This document shows positions 8,265-13,777 of a stretch of 13,777 bases of DNA, piece by piece. A program made the translations under genes and the position numbers. Within the stretch, counting starts at the first letter, position 1. Every line of letters starts with the position of its first letter. The notes beneath the pieces were generated by a model. That model did no database searches. It saw only the letters and a program-made list of their open reading frames with translations, and was not told the origin of the DNA. The stretch covers positions 1 through 13,777 of the forward strand of contig JAMOPP010000066.1 in assembly GCA_027064405.1 (NCBI GenBank), written 5' to 3'. This DNA comes from Desulfurellales bacterium. Lineage in GTDB: Bacteria; Campylobacterota_A; Desulfurellia; Desulfurellales; Hippeaceae.

Positions 8265-8879
8265 ATGGGTTCTTCTTTAGTGTTAGAAAAAATGCCGGAA
8301 TTTAAAGCCGACGGTTATAATGGTGAAACAGGTCATTATGTAAATGTGTCAAGTGAGGATTTTAAAAATAAGTGGCTGGTAGTCTGTTTTTATCCTGCAG
8401 ATTTTACATTTGTATGTCCGACTGAAATTGCAGCAATGAATGCCAAATATGAAGAGATAAGAGGTATGGGCGTGGAGGTTATAGCAGTCTCTACCGATAC
8501 AAAATTCTCACATAAAAGATTTGCAGAGACAGAACCTATTTTAAAGGACTTGAAATTAACGATATTAGCCGATCCTACAGGTAAAATGTCAAGAGATTTT
8601 GGAGTTATGATTGAGTCTGAAGGAATAGCTCTAAGGGGAAGATTTTTAATAAATCCTGAGGGTGTAGTTGTTGCACAAGAGGTGCAAGCCCCGTCTGTCG
8701 GACGAAATGTTAATGAATTTATAAGACAGATTCAGGCATGGCAACACGCATATAAAACAGGTGAAGTTTGTCCGGCAAACTGGAGACCGGGTAAAAAAAC
8801 ACTTCCTGTGAACACGGATGTTGAGCAGATGACAGGAAAAGTCGGAGAATATGTAACAATAGAAGAGATTCTTTCTTAA
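8265..8879 (+). CDS. ahpC: 2-Cys peroxiredoxin, AhpC/Prx1 type
   Basis: This cytoplasmic thiol peroxidase reduces hydrogen peroxide, alkyl hydroperoxides and probably peroxynitrite. The peroxidatic cysteine is C51 in FYPADFTFVCPTE (42-54). The resolving cysteine is C169 in GEVCPANW (166-173), so it is a typical 2-Cys enzyme. Further family marks are VSTDTKFSHKRF (75-86), LADPTGKMSRDFGV (101-114), and FLINPEGVV followed by VGRNVNEFIRQIQA. The length of 204 is slightly above E. coli AhpC (187), mainly because of the C-terminal extension after the resolving cysteine. An additional Cys41 sits in the preceding strand. GGAGGTG 4 bases before the ATG and the near-consensus promoter suggest strong expression. 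No reductase partner (ahpF, thioredoxin reductase or rubredoxin) is in the window, so the electron donor is unknown. Confidence 0.95.
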   Translation: MGSSLVLEKMPEFKADGYNGETGHYVNVSSEDFKNKWLVVCFYPADFTFVCPTEIAAMNAKYEEIRGMGVEVIAVSTDTKFSHKRFAETEPILKDLKLTILADPTGKMSRDFGVMIESEGIALRGRFLINPEGVVVAQEVQAPSVGRNVNEFIRQIQAWQHAYKTGEVCPANWRPGKKTLPVNTDVEQMTGKVGEYVTIEEILS

Positions 8880-8891
8880 ACGGCTTTTGAC

Positions 8892-8923
8892 GGTCAGGCT
8901 TTATGAGTCTGACCATATTTTCT
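8892..8923. terminator. Hairpin between convergent peroxiredoxin and nadE genes
   Basis: GGTCAGGCT (8892-8900) pairs with AGTCTGACC (8906-8914) over 9 bp, including one G-U pair, with a 5-base loop. On the + strand it is followed by ATATTTTCT, a moderate T-run, 13 bp after the peroxiredoxin stop, so it fits an intrinsic terminator for that gene. On the - strand the tail is not T-rich; the hairpin lies just past the nadE stop and may act only as a 3'-end stabiliser. Confidence 0.65.
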
Positions 8924-9746
8924 ATAATCCCCAATCTCTAAGATACCTAAAATCTATATTTATTGTTCTTTTGCTAACCTTTGCAATCAATGGTGGCATT
9001 CTTTTGAATTGATTTTTTCTAACCCTTTCCGCAATTAAGTTTATTAGATTTTTATCAAAGCCCAACTCGGCAACCTCTTCAATGGAATATCTTAAATCGT
9101 AAAGATGGAAGAGTATCACATCTGCATCGTCATACGAAAACCCCAATTCATCTTCATCGCTTTGACCAACCCATAAATCGGCTGAGGGCTTTTTTGTTAT
9201 TACGGATTCAGGAAGAGAAAAGTATCGCGAGAGCTGATATATTTGATTTTTGTATAAATCGCCTATTGGATTTACGCTTGAAGCCATATCGCCGTACCAT
9301 GTTCCGTAACCGAGAAGCAGCTCTGTTTTATTGCTTGTGCCAAGAACAAGAGCACCTAACTCGGAAGAGTGGTCGAACAGTGTAACCATTCTTGTTCTTG
9401 CAAATATATTTCCCTGTCTTAATTTACTTATTTTATCAAATTTTGATATGTAACTGTCCGCAATATCCGTTATCTCGAAAACTTTATGGTTAATACCCGT
9501 ATCATCCACAACTTTATAGGCATCCTCAAGGCTTTCTTTGCTTGATTTTTTATATGGCATCATTATGCCGTAAACATTTTCTTTTCCTAAGGCTTCCTTT
9601 GCAATGTAGGCAACAAGAGAAGAATCTATGCCTCCTGATAATCCGAAAACGGCTTTTTTTATACCTGTTTTTTGAACTTCTTCCTGCACAAATTGAATTA
9701 AATACTCAGCAACTATTTCACAATTTATTTTGAGTTTATTCATCAT
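8922..9746 (-). CDS. nadE: NAD synthetase, single-domain (ammonia-type) synthetase subunit
   Basis: NadE converts nicotinate adenine dinucleotide to NAD using ATP and ammonia, the last step of NAD synthesis. Counting from the start chosen here: the PP-loop SGGIDS at 37-42, NIFARTRMV at about 113-121, GTSNKTELLLGYGTWYGD at 136-153, and KPSADLW at 186-192, followed by QSDEDELGFSYDD. The protein is about 274 residues and lacks any amidase domain. The adjacent upstream gene encodes exactly such a domain, so ammonia may be delivered from glutamine by that partner. The start: an ATG at 9761 gives five extra residues but has no Shine-Dalgarno. GAGG (9759-9756 on this strand) lies 9 bases before ATG 9746 and 12 before ATG 9743, so one of these is preferred. 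The gene overlaps the amidase stop by 11 bp, suggesting coupled translation. Confidence 0.94.
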   Translation of the reverse strand: MMNKLKINCEIVAEYLIQFVQEEVQKTGIKKAVFGLSGGIDSSLVAYIAKEALGKENVYGIMMPYKKSSKESLEDAYKVVDDTGINHKVFEITDIADSYISKFDKISKLRQGNIFARTRMVTLFDHSSELGALVLGTSNKTELLLGYGTWYGDMASSVNPIGDLYKNQIYQLSRYFSLPESVITKKPSADLWVGQSDEDELGFSYDDADVILFHLYDLRYSIEEVAELGFDKNLINLIAERVRKNQFKRMPPLIAKVSKRTINIDFRYLRDWGL

Positions 9747-10539
9747 TGCAGTTAACCTCATTTTTTAAAACAGGCATAAACGACTTTGCTCTTTTTAAAT
9801 TGTTTAAATCTATATCACACATAATAGCCTCTTCTTTAAACATTTTAGCCTCTTTAATGATTTTACCAAAGGGACTTAAGAAAAAAGAATTTCCAAAAAA
9901 TCCCACACCGTCCTCAAATCCTGCTCTATTGTTAAAAAACAGATAACTCCCTGAAAGCTGTGCAAAATTTGAACATACGGACTTCCACAGTTCAGGCTTA
10001 ATGCTTCTTGAATCAGACCAAAACGGACTTGCAGATAATACTATTAAAATATCCGTTGAGTTTACGAGTGCTTCATTTTGTGCGGATATATGAAACATAT
10101 CTTCACATATTAATATTGTTACTCTGCCGAATTTTGTATCTACGGTTTCTATACTTTTACCACTTGAAAAATATCTTCCTTCTTCGAACATACCGTAATC
10201 CGGAAGATAATTTTTCTTATAATTTAATTTGATTTTACCCTCTGATAAATAGAGTGCCGAATTAAAAAAGTAATTTTTGTCATTTTGAGAATATCCTAAA
10301 ACTATATCTATATTCTTACTTTGTTCTTTCAAAATATCTAAAAAAGCGTCATTTACATCTAAACTAACATCATACACAAGATCCCTTAAATTGTATCCCG
10401 TTAACGCAAGTTCGGGAAAGACCACCATATCACATTCGTCATTTTTAGCTTTTTCTATGTAAAATTCTATCTTTTTAAGGTTTTTGTCTATATCCCCGAG
10501 AACGGTATTTATCTGGCATAATTCAACTTTCATTTTCAT
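9736..10539 (-). CDS. Nitrilase-superfamily amidase, likely stand-alone glutaminase subunit of NAD synthetase
   Basis: The sequence matches the N-terminal glutaminase domain of glutamine-dependent NAD synthetases, here as a separate 267-residue protein. The nitrilase catalytic triad is visible: Glu43 in VVFPELALTGYN (39-50), Lys109 in NYKKNYLPDYGMFEEGRYF (106-124) and Cys145 in ILICEDMF (142-149). The LPDYGMFEEGRYF segment closely resembles the LPNYGVFDE-type stretch of the NadE glutaminase domain rather than generic amidases. It would hydrolyse glutamine and pass ammonia to NadE. It overlaps nadC by 4 bp (ATGA) and nadE by 11 bp, within the NAD operon. A second ATG at 10533 (third codon) is also possible; the first is kept because of the coupling overlap. 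The alternative is a general omega-amidase or carbamoyl-type hydrolase, but the context argues against it. Substrate and physical pairing are inferred. Confidence 0.87.
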   Translation of the reverse strand: MKMKVELCQINTVLGDIDKNLKKIEFYIEKAKNDECDMVVFPELALTGYNLRDLVYDVSLDVNDAFLDILKEQSKNIDIVLGYSQNDKNYFFNSALYLSEGKIKLNYKKNYLPDYGMFEEGRYFSSGKSIETVDTKFGRVTILICEDMFHISAQNEALVNSTDILIVLSASPFWSDSRSIKPELWKSVCSNFAQLSGSYLFFNNRAGFEDGVGFFGNSFFLSPFGKIIKEAKMFKEEAIMCDIDLNNLKRAKSFMPVLKNEVNCNDE

Positions 10540-11363
10540 TCCATTTTCATATTTATATCAACCCAGCAGGCATGGTGAGTTAGAGAACCCATTGAAACAT
10601 AATCGACACCCGTTTTTGCAACCTCAACTATATTAGATTCATCAATATTTCCAGATGCTTCAAATATAGCCCTGTTTTTAAATTCTTTGATAATATCTTT
10701 CATATCATTTATACCCATATTGTCAAGCATTATAATATCTACATTATTCTCAATTGCTTCCTTAACCATATTGTAATTGCTACATTCAACCTCTATCTTA
10801 GCCGTAAACGGCGCATTTGCTTTTGCTTTTTTTACGGCATTGGTTATTCCGCCTGAATCTTTTATGTGATTATCCTTCAGCAAAACAGCGTCAAATAAAC
10901 CCATTCTATGATTTATTCCTCCGCCTATTTTTACTGCATATTTTTCAAAAAATCTAAAACCCGGTGTTGTTTTTCTTGTATCCACCAATTTTGTATTGTA
11001 ATCTTTAATTAACTTAGCTATTTTGTGCACCTTTGTTGATATTCCGCTTGTTCGTTGCATAATGTTTAAGCATATTCTCTCAAGATAAAGTAAGCAGTAA
11101 TCCTTAGTCGTTACAGAGGCTATTACCTCTCCCTTCTTTACAAAATCTCCGTCTTGATGCAGATATTCCACACTAAATTTCTCATTTATGATTTTAAAAA
11201 GGGGTTCAATAAAAATTGCTCCGGATAATATTAAATCTTCCTTAGCCATGATAATAGATGTTTTAATTTCATTATTTGTAACAGAATCGGTTGATAAATC
11301 ACTAAAATAAGCATCTTCCATCAAATAAAATTTAAAAATATTTTCTAAAAATATAGGATTCAA
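10536..11363 (-). CDS. nadC: Nicotinate-nucleotide pyrophosphorylase (quinolinate phosphoribosyltransferase)
   Basis: NadC converts quinolinate and PRPP to nicotinate mononucleotide, CO2 and pyrophosphate, directly after NadA in de novo NAD synthesis. Recognisable motifs in order are ERICLNIMQRTSGIST (95-110), DTRKTTPGFR (128-137), GGGINHRMGL (147-156), LLKDNHI (161-167), EVE (191-193), LDNM (213-216), EASGNI (235-240) and MGSLTH (258-263). The length of 275 is typical. The start codon is TTG (11363-11361): AGGA (11374-11371 on this strand) lies 7 bases upstream inside the last codons of nadA, and the N-terminal sequence before the next ATG (codon 15) fits the family. Only 2 bases separate it from the nadA stop. 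Confidence 0.97.
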   Translation of the reverse strand: MNPIFLENIFKFYLMEDAYFSDLSTDSVTNNEIKTSIIMAKEDLILSGAIFIEPLFKIINEKFSVEYLHQDGDFVKKGEVIASVTTKDYCLLYLERICLNIMQRTSGISTKVHKIAKLIKDYNTKLVDTRKTTPGFRFFEKYAVKIGGGINHRMGLFDAVLLKDNHIKDSGGITNAVKKAKANAPFTAKIEVECSNYNMVKEAIENNVDIIMLDNMGINDMKDIIKEFKNRAIFEASGNIDESNIVEVAKTGVDYVSMGSLTHHACWVDINMKME

Positions 11364-11365
11364 GA

Positions 11366-12274
11366 TTAGTTCCTTTTTATTGATATCATTTTTTCTATGG
11401 GCTTAAATGCCTTTTTTTCTATTTCTTTGTTAAGTATAATTTCATATTGTTCATATTTTAATGCATTGTACAAATCTTCAAGGTGAGTTTTTTTCATATT
11501 AACACATATCGCACTTTTTCCTATTATGTAAAATTCTTTACCTTTATTTTGTCGTTTTATTTCAAAAAGCACACCTTCCTCCGTTCCTATAATAAACTCC
11601 TTATTACTGTTGTTTCTGACAAAGTTTATTATTCCGGATGTTGAGCCGATAAAATCCGCAGCATCACGAACCTTCTTAGGTGATTCAGGATGAACTGCAA
11701 CTTTTGCGTTAGGATGTTCCTGCTTTAACAGCATAAGATTGTTAATACTGAAATCATTATGTGTAGGACAATACCCGTCCCATAAAAGAACCTCTTTTTC
11801 CTTGACATTTTCTTTCACATATTCGCCTAAGTTTTTGTCAGGAACAAAAAGCACCCTATCTTCTTTCAAACTTTTAACAACATTTATAGCGTTTGCCGAA
11901 GTGCAACATATATCAGATACGCTTTTTACATCTGCGTTCGTATTTACATACGATACAACAACAGGATTGTTAAGCTCTTCTTTCTTTTTTAAAACAGACT
12001 CTTTATTAGCCATATCAGCCATAGGACACCCTGCGTCTTTAACGGGAAGCAGAACCTTTTTCTTTGGTGAGAGTATTTTTGCGGTTTCAGCCATAAACTT
12101 AACACCGCAAAAAACAATAATATCCGCATCCGTCTTTGCCGCCTCCTGAGCTAATGCCAAAGAATCACCTATAATATCAGCAATGTCCTGGATTTCATCT
12201 CTTTCATAATAGTGAGCAAGTATAATGGCATTTTTTTTATTTTTTAAGAGTTTAATCTCTTCATTTAAATCCAT
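11366..12274 (-). CDS. nadA: Quinolinate synthase A (4Fe-4S)
   Basis: NadA condenses iminoaspartate with dihydroxyacetone phosphate to quinolinate using an oxygen-sensitive 4Fe-4S cluster. The three cluster cysteines are visible at C83 (DAGCPMA), C169 (DGYCPTH) and C257 (SAICVNMKKT), nearly the same positions as in Thermotoga NadA (81/168/254). Other marks are ILAHYYERDEIQDIADIIGDS (18-38), SYVNTNADVK (108-117) and AVHPESP (193-199). The length of 302 is typical of the compact NadA form. It is the first gene of the NAD operon and has a good promoter upstream. The iminoaspartate supplier (NadB or aspartate dehydrogenase) is not in the window. Start: the ATG is 12 bases from the Shine-Dalgarno GGAGGG (12293-12288), which is long. 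Two in-frame CTG codons lie at better spacing, and an in-frame TAA just before them limits the choice. Confidence 0.97.
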   Translation of the reverse strand: MDLNEEIKLLKNKKNAIILAHYYERDEIQDIADIIGDSLALAQEAAKTDADIIVFCGVKFMAETAKILSPKKKVLLPVKDAGCPMADMANKESVLKKKEELNNPVVVSYVNTNADVKSVSDICCTSANAINVVKSLKEDRVLFVPDKNLGEYVKENVKEKEVLLWDGYCPTHNDFSINNLMLLKQEHPNAKVAVHPESPKKVRDAADFIGSTSGIINFVRNNSNKEFIIGTEEGVLFEIKRQNKGKEFYIIGKSAICVNMKKTHLEDLYNALKYEQYEIILNKEIEKKAFKPIEKMISIKRN

Positions 12275-12306
12275 TGTCAGCAGTTACCCTCCAAGAATTT
12301 TTAAGT

Positions 12307-12335
12307 ATAATATTGTATAGGTGGTAGAAAATCAA
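12307..12335 (-). promoter_or_regulatory. Promoter of the nadA-nadC-amidase-nadE operon
   Basis: On the - strand, TTGATT (12335-12330) is followed by a 17-bp spacer and TATTAT (12312-12307): 4 of 6 and 5 of 6 consensus positions with ideal spacing. Transcription would start near 12300, giving a leader of only about 25 bases, which holds the Shine-Dalgarno GGAGGG (12293-12288). No recognisable NAD-repressor box (NrtR, NiaR, NadR) was seen. Confidence 0.6.
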
Positions 12336-12399
12336 GCAGTTTCTAATTTTTTGTATTTATTAACTTATTATGAGATGCCGTTCTTCTAAATCTTCTTAA

Positions 12400-12462
12400 A
12401 GATAGGGTTATCTCTACAATGTATAATTTCTTATAAAGTTCCTGATAGAGATATGCCTATCA
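12400..12462 (+). other. Overlapping inverted repeats with mutually exclusive pairings
   Basis: Local hairpin 1 is AGATA (12400-12404) with TATCT (12409-12413), 4-base loop. Local hairpin 2 is TGATAG (12443-12448) with CTATCA (12457-12462), 8-base loop. A long-range 8-bp pairing, TATCTCTA (12409-12416) with TAGAGATA (12446-12453), uses one arm of each, so the states exclude one another. Only a weak T-run (TTTTT from 12467) follows. No convincing promoter precedes it, so an RNA switch is speculative. Confidence 0.25.
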
Positions 12463-12570
12463 CGCATTTTTAGTAGCAGTTTTTTAAGAGAGTTTTATAG
12501 ATAAAATATACGGTATATGTCACTAAAGCAAAAGGAATTTTCAATAAAAATATGTTGCAGAGCACTATTG

Positions 12571-12613
12571 TTGCAAATTTTTTGTAGCTATCTACCCTAT
12601 TGCAAATTTTTTG
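12571..12613 (+). repeat. Direct repeat TTGCAAATTTTTTG (two copies), operator-like
   Basis: Identical 14-mers TTGCAAATTTTTTG lie at 12571-12584 and 12600-12613, 29 bp apart start to start. Both are preceded by CTATTG-like sequence, with a TTG insertion in the first copy. The second copy holds a perfect inverted repeat, GCAAA-TTT-TTTGC. Between them is GTAG-CTAT-CTAC (12584-12595). The second copy ends just before the candidate ilvB -35 box. Spacing near three helical turns is what a cooperatively bound dimeric regulator would need. Confidence 0.5.
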
Positions 12614-12614
12614 C

Positions 12615-12642
12615 TTGATTTAATTTTAAAAATATATACAAT
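12615..12642 (+). promoter_or_regulatory. Candidate ilvB promoter
   Basis: TTGATT (12615-12620), a 16-bp spacer and TACAAT (12637-12642) match 4 of 6 and 5 of 6 consensus positions. The start would be near 12649, giving a leader of about 90 bases that includes the palindrome at 12690-12713. In such AT-rich DNA, chance matches are common, so confidence is modest. The adjacent repeat supports it. Confidence 0.4.
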
Positions 12643-12689
12643 GACCGATTAAATTTTACTTTTTAGACTCAATTTTTATTTTTGCATTT

Positions 12690-12713
12690 GGTAATTTTTC
12701 AAAAATTTATACC
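12690..12713. promoter_or_regulatory. Palindrome in the ilvB leader, possible operator
   Basis: The perfect 15-bp palindrome AATTTTTCAAAAATT (12693-12707) is flanked by GGT on the left and, after a small offset, TATACC on the right, so the outer ends also match (GGTA...TACC). With a single-base centre it suits a protein site rather than an RNA hairpin. It resembles a CodY box loosely (12 of 15 positions), but CodY is a Firmicutes regulator and this organism does not look like one. Confidence 0.35.
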
Positions 12714-12728
12714 TTTATTTTTAAGGTA

Positions 12729-12738
12729 AGAGGGGGGG
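12729..12738 (+). promoter_or_regulatory. ilvB ribosome binding site containing a G7 tract
   Basis: GAG followed by an uninterrupted run of seven G (12732-12738) ends 2 bases before the ilvB ATG. The GAGG core (12729-12733) is at normal Shine-Dalgarno distance (7 bases). A G7 run is unusual in DNA this AT-rich and is a possible slippage site that would change Shine-Dalgarno strength or spacing. Confidence 0.6.
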
Positions 12739-12740
12739 AA

Positions 12741-13777
12741 ATGAAGCTTACAGGTTCTGAAATTTTTATCGAAAGCCTAAAAATTGAGGGCGTTAAACAT
12801 ATTTTTGGCATACCGGGAGGAGCCATAATAGATTTGCACGATGCTCTTTACAGGCAGAAGGATATCGAATTTATTCTAACGAGGCATGAACAAGCTGCCG
12901 TGCATGCTGCAGACGGTTATTCAAGAAGCACGGGAAAGGTTGGAGTTGCACTGTTAACAAGCGGACCAGGCGCCACAAATAGCATAACAGGTATTGCAAC
13001 AGCTTATATGGATTCAATACCTCTGGTTGTTTTTACAGGTCAGGTGCCTACTCAATTGATAGGAAATGACGCTTTTCAGGAAGCGGATATTGTAGGTATG
13101 ACAAGATCATGCACAAAAGATAATTTTCTTATAAAAGATGTGAAAGATTTAGCTTACATAATAAAGAAAGCATTTCATATTGCTAAAACAGGAAGACCGG
13201 GCCCTGTGTTAATTGATTTTCCTAAGGATGTTCAAGTTAATAAAGCGGAATTTAAATATCCTGAAACAATACATCTAAGAGGATACAACCCCACATACAA
13301 TGGAAATTTAAAACAAATTAAAAAAGTTGCGTCTGTAATAGCCTCTGCAAAAAAGCCTCTTTTGTATGTAGGTGGCGGAGCTGTAGCGTCTGATGCGAGC
13401 GAAGATGTTGTAAAATTGGCTCAAAAACTTCAAATTCCGGTTTTCACAACCCTTATGGGAATAGGCGTTTATCCCGAAGATGACGACTTGAGTCTTGGTA
13501 TGGCAGGTATGCATGGGACATACAGGGCTAATATGGCTATTCAATATTCAGATCTTCTTGTTTCAATCGGTGCGAGATTTGATGATAGAATTACGGGAAA
13601 GCTATCGGAATTTGCTCCTTATGCTAAAATAATTCATATAGATATAGATCCTACAAGTATAAGCAAGAATGTAAAAGTCGATTATCCTATCGTTGGAGAT
13701 GCAAAGCTTGTTTTAAAAGAGTTAAATTCGATACTTGATGAATATTCAAATGTTAACTGGAATGAGATTAGAAAACC
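12741..13777 (+). CDS. ilvB: Acetolactate synthase large subunit (3'-truncated by window edge)
   Basis: This thiamine-diphosphate enzyme makes 2-acetolactate or 2-aceto-2-hydroxybutyrate from pyruvate (and 2-oxobutyrate), the first common step of valine, leucine and isoleucine synthesis. It reads open from ATG 12741 to the right edge: 345 codons of an expected 550-570, without a stop or frameshift. The N-terminal PYR domain has IFGIPGGAIIDLHDAL (21-36), the catalytic glutamate E50 in TRHEQAAVHAADGYSR, and ALLTSGPGATN. These are followed by IPLVVFTGQVPT, DAFQEADIVGMTRSCTKDNF, GRPGPVLIDFPKDVQ, YVGGGA, and the GARFDDRITGK segment of the central domain. The FQEAD and FDDR pieces favour catabolic/anabolic acetolactate synthase over other ThDP enzymes such as glyoxylate carboligase. 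The cofactor-binding C-terminal domain and any ilvN/ilvH lie beyond the window. It is transcribed divergently from nadA. Confidence 0.96.
   Translation, partial: MKLTGSEIFIESLKIEGVKHIFGIPGGAIIDLHDALYRQKDIEFILTRHEQAAVHAADGYSRSTGKVGVALLTSGPGATNSITGIATAYMDSIPLVVFTGQVPTQLIGNDAFQEADIVGMTRSCTKDNFLIKDVKDLAYIIKKAFHIAKTGRPGPVLIDFPKDVQVNKAEFKYPETIHLRGYNPTYNGNLKQIKKVASVIASAKKPLLYVGGGAVASDASEDVVKLAQKLQIPVFTTLMGIGVYPEDDDLSLGMAGMHGTYRANMAIQYSDLLVSIGARFDDRITGKLSEFAPYAKIIHIDIDPTSISKNVKVDYPIVGDAKLVLKELNSILDEYSNVNWNEIRK

Larger units (their letters stand above)
12336..12740. other. Divergent intergenic region between nadA and ilvB
   Basis: About 400 bases, strongly AT-rich, with no convincing gene on either strand. 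From left to right it holds two small hairpins with a competing long-range pairing (12400-12462), a short open frame with no ribosome binding site (12517-12618), a 14-bp direct repeat (12571-12584 and 12600-12613), a possible ilvB promoter (12615-12642), a palindrome (12690-12713) and the G-rich ilvB ribosome binding site. It has no T-box signature (TGGNACCGCG-like bulge sequence). The region is much longer than any other gap in the window, so it probably carries ilvB regulation. Confidence 0.6.

Noticed and set aside
11739..12149. 136-codon + strand open frame opposite nadA
   Set aside because: It is the antisense shadow of nadA, which has all three cluster cysteines and family motifs. The frame has no family resemblance.
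12517..12618. 33-codon open frame with three consecutive Leu codons (CTA TTG TTG), a possible leader peptide for ilvB attenuation
   Set aside because: No Shine-Dalgarno before ATG 12517 and no clear promoter. The 14-bp direct repeat lies in two different frames within it, which argues for a DNA element rather than coding, and no terminator/antiterminator pair follows.
12275..12740. T-box leucine/branched-chain riboswitch upstream of ilvB
   Set aside because: No TGGNACCGCG-type conserved bulge, no specifier-loop layout and no GC-rich terminator hairpin was found.
13308..13544. 78-codon - strand open frame opposite ilvB
   Set aside because: It lies entirely within the ilvB reading frame, which is continuous and clearly conserved.
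1..13777. Mobile elements, tRNA/rRNA genes, CRISPR arrays, toxin-antitoxin or defence genes
   Set aside because: No inverted-repeat-bounded transposase, no repeat-spacer pattern and no structural RNA signature was seen. All substantial open frames are accounted for by housekeeping genes.

Overview
The window is an AT-rich bacterial chromosomal segment made almost entirely of conserved housekeeping genes. SecD/SecF, a membrane-anchored PpiD-type chaperone, GlnE and an AhpC-type peroxiredoxin point to a diderm (Gram-negative type) bacterium. The A/T-rich, Lys/Ile/Asn-rich coding suggests a low-GC lineage. Deferribacterota or a similar low-GC group is my guess from this mix, with low confidence. 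I see no phage, insertion sequence, tRNA, rRNA, CRISPR or plasmid signature, and no clear candidate for a new multi-gene system.

Left block (+ strand, 1-8165). The 3' part of secD is followed by secF (Sec translocon accessory subunits), glnE (bifunctional adenylyltransferase of glutamine synthetase), maf (nucleotide pyrophosphatase), a ppiD-like periplasmic folding factor and nth (endonuclease III). The genes are tightly packed: glnE/maf and ppiD/nth overlap by ATGA, and secD/secF are 11 bp apart. A near-consensus promoter lies across the maf stop codon, so ppiD-nth can be transcribed on its own. The glnE start is uncertain: the frame is open back to the secF stop, and the best Shine-Dalgarno precedes an AUA codon rather than the first conventional start.

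Middle (8166-8921). A 2-Cys peroxiredoxin has its own strong promoter and strong ribosome binding site. It ends at a hairpin shared with the convergent NAD operon.

Right block (- strand, 12274 down to 8922). A compact NAD operon runs nadA - nadC - amidase - nadE. NadA and NadC make nicotinate mononucleotide from iminoaspartate and dihydroxyacetone phosphate. The last two genes look like the glutaminase and synthetase halves of glutamine-dependent NAD synthetase, encoded as separate overlapping genes. nadB and nadD are not in the window.

Far right (12275-13777). A 466-bp divergent intergenic region separates nadA from ilvB (acetolactate synthase large subunit, + strand, running off the window). 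It holds a good nadA promoter, a 14-bp direct repeat next to a possible ilvB promoter, a 15-bp palindrome in the likely ilvB leader, mutually exclusive hairpins, and a G7 tract inside the ilvB ribosome binding site. These are the least explained parts of the window, together with the split NAD synthetase and the glnE start.
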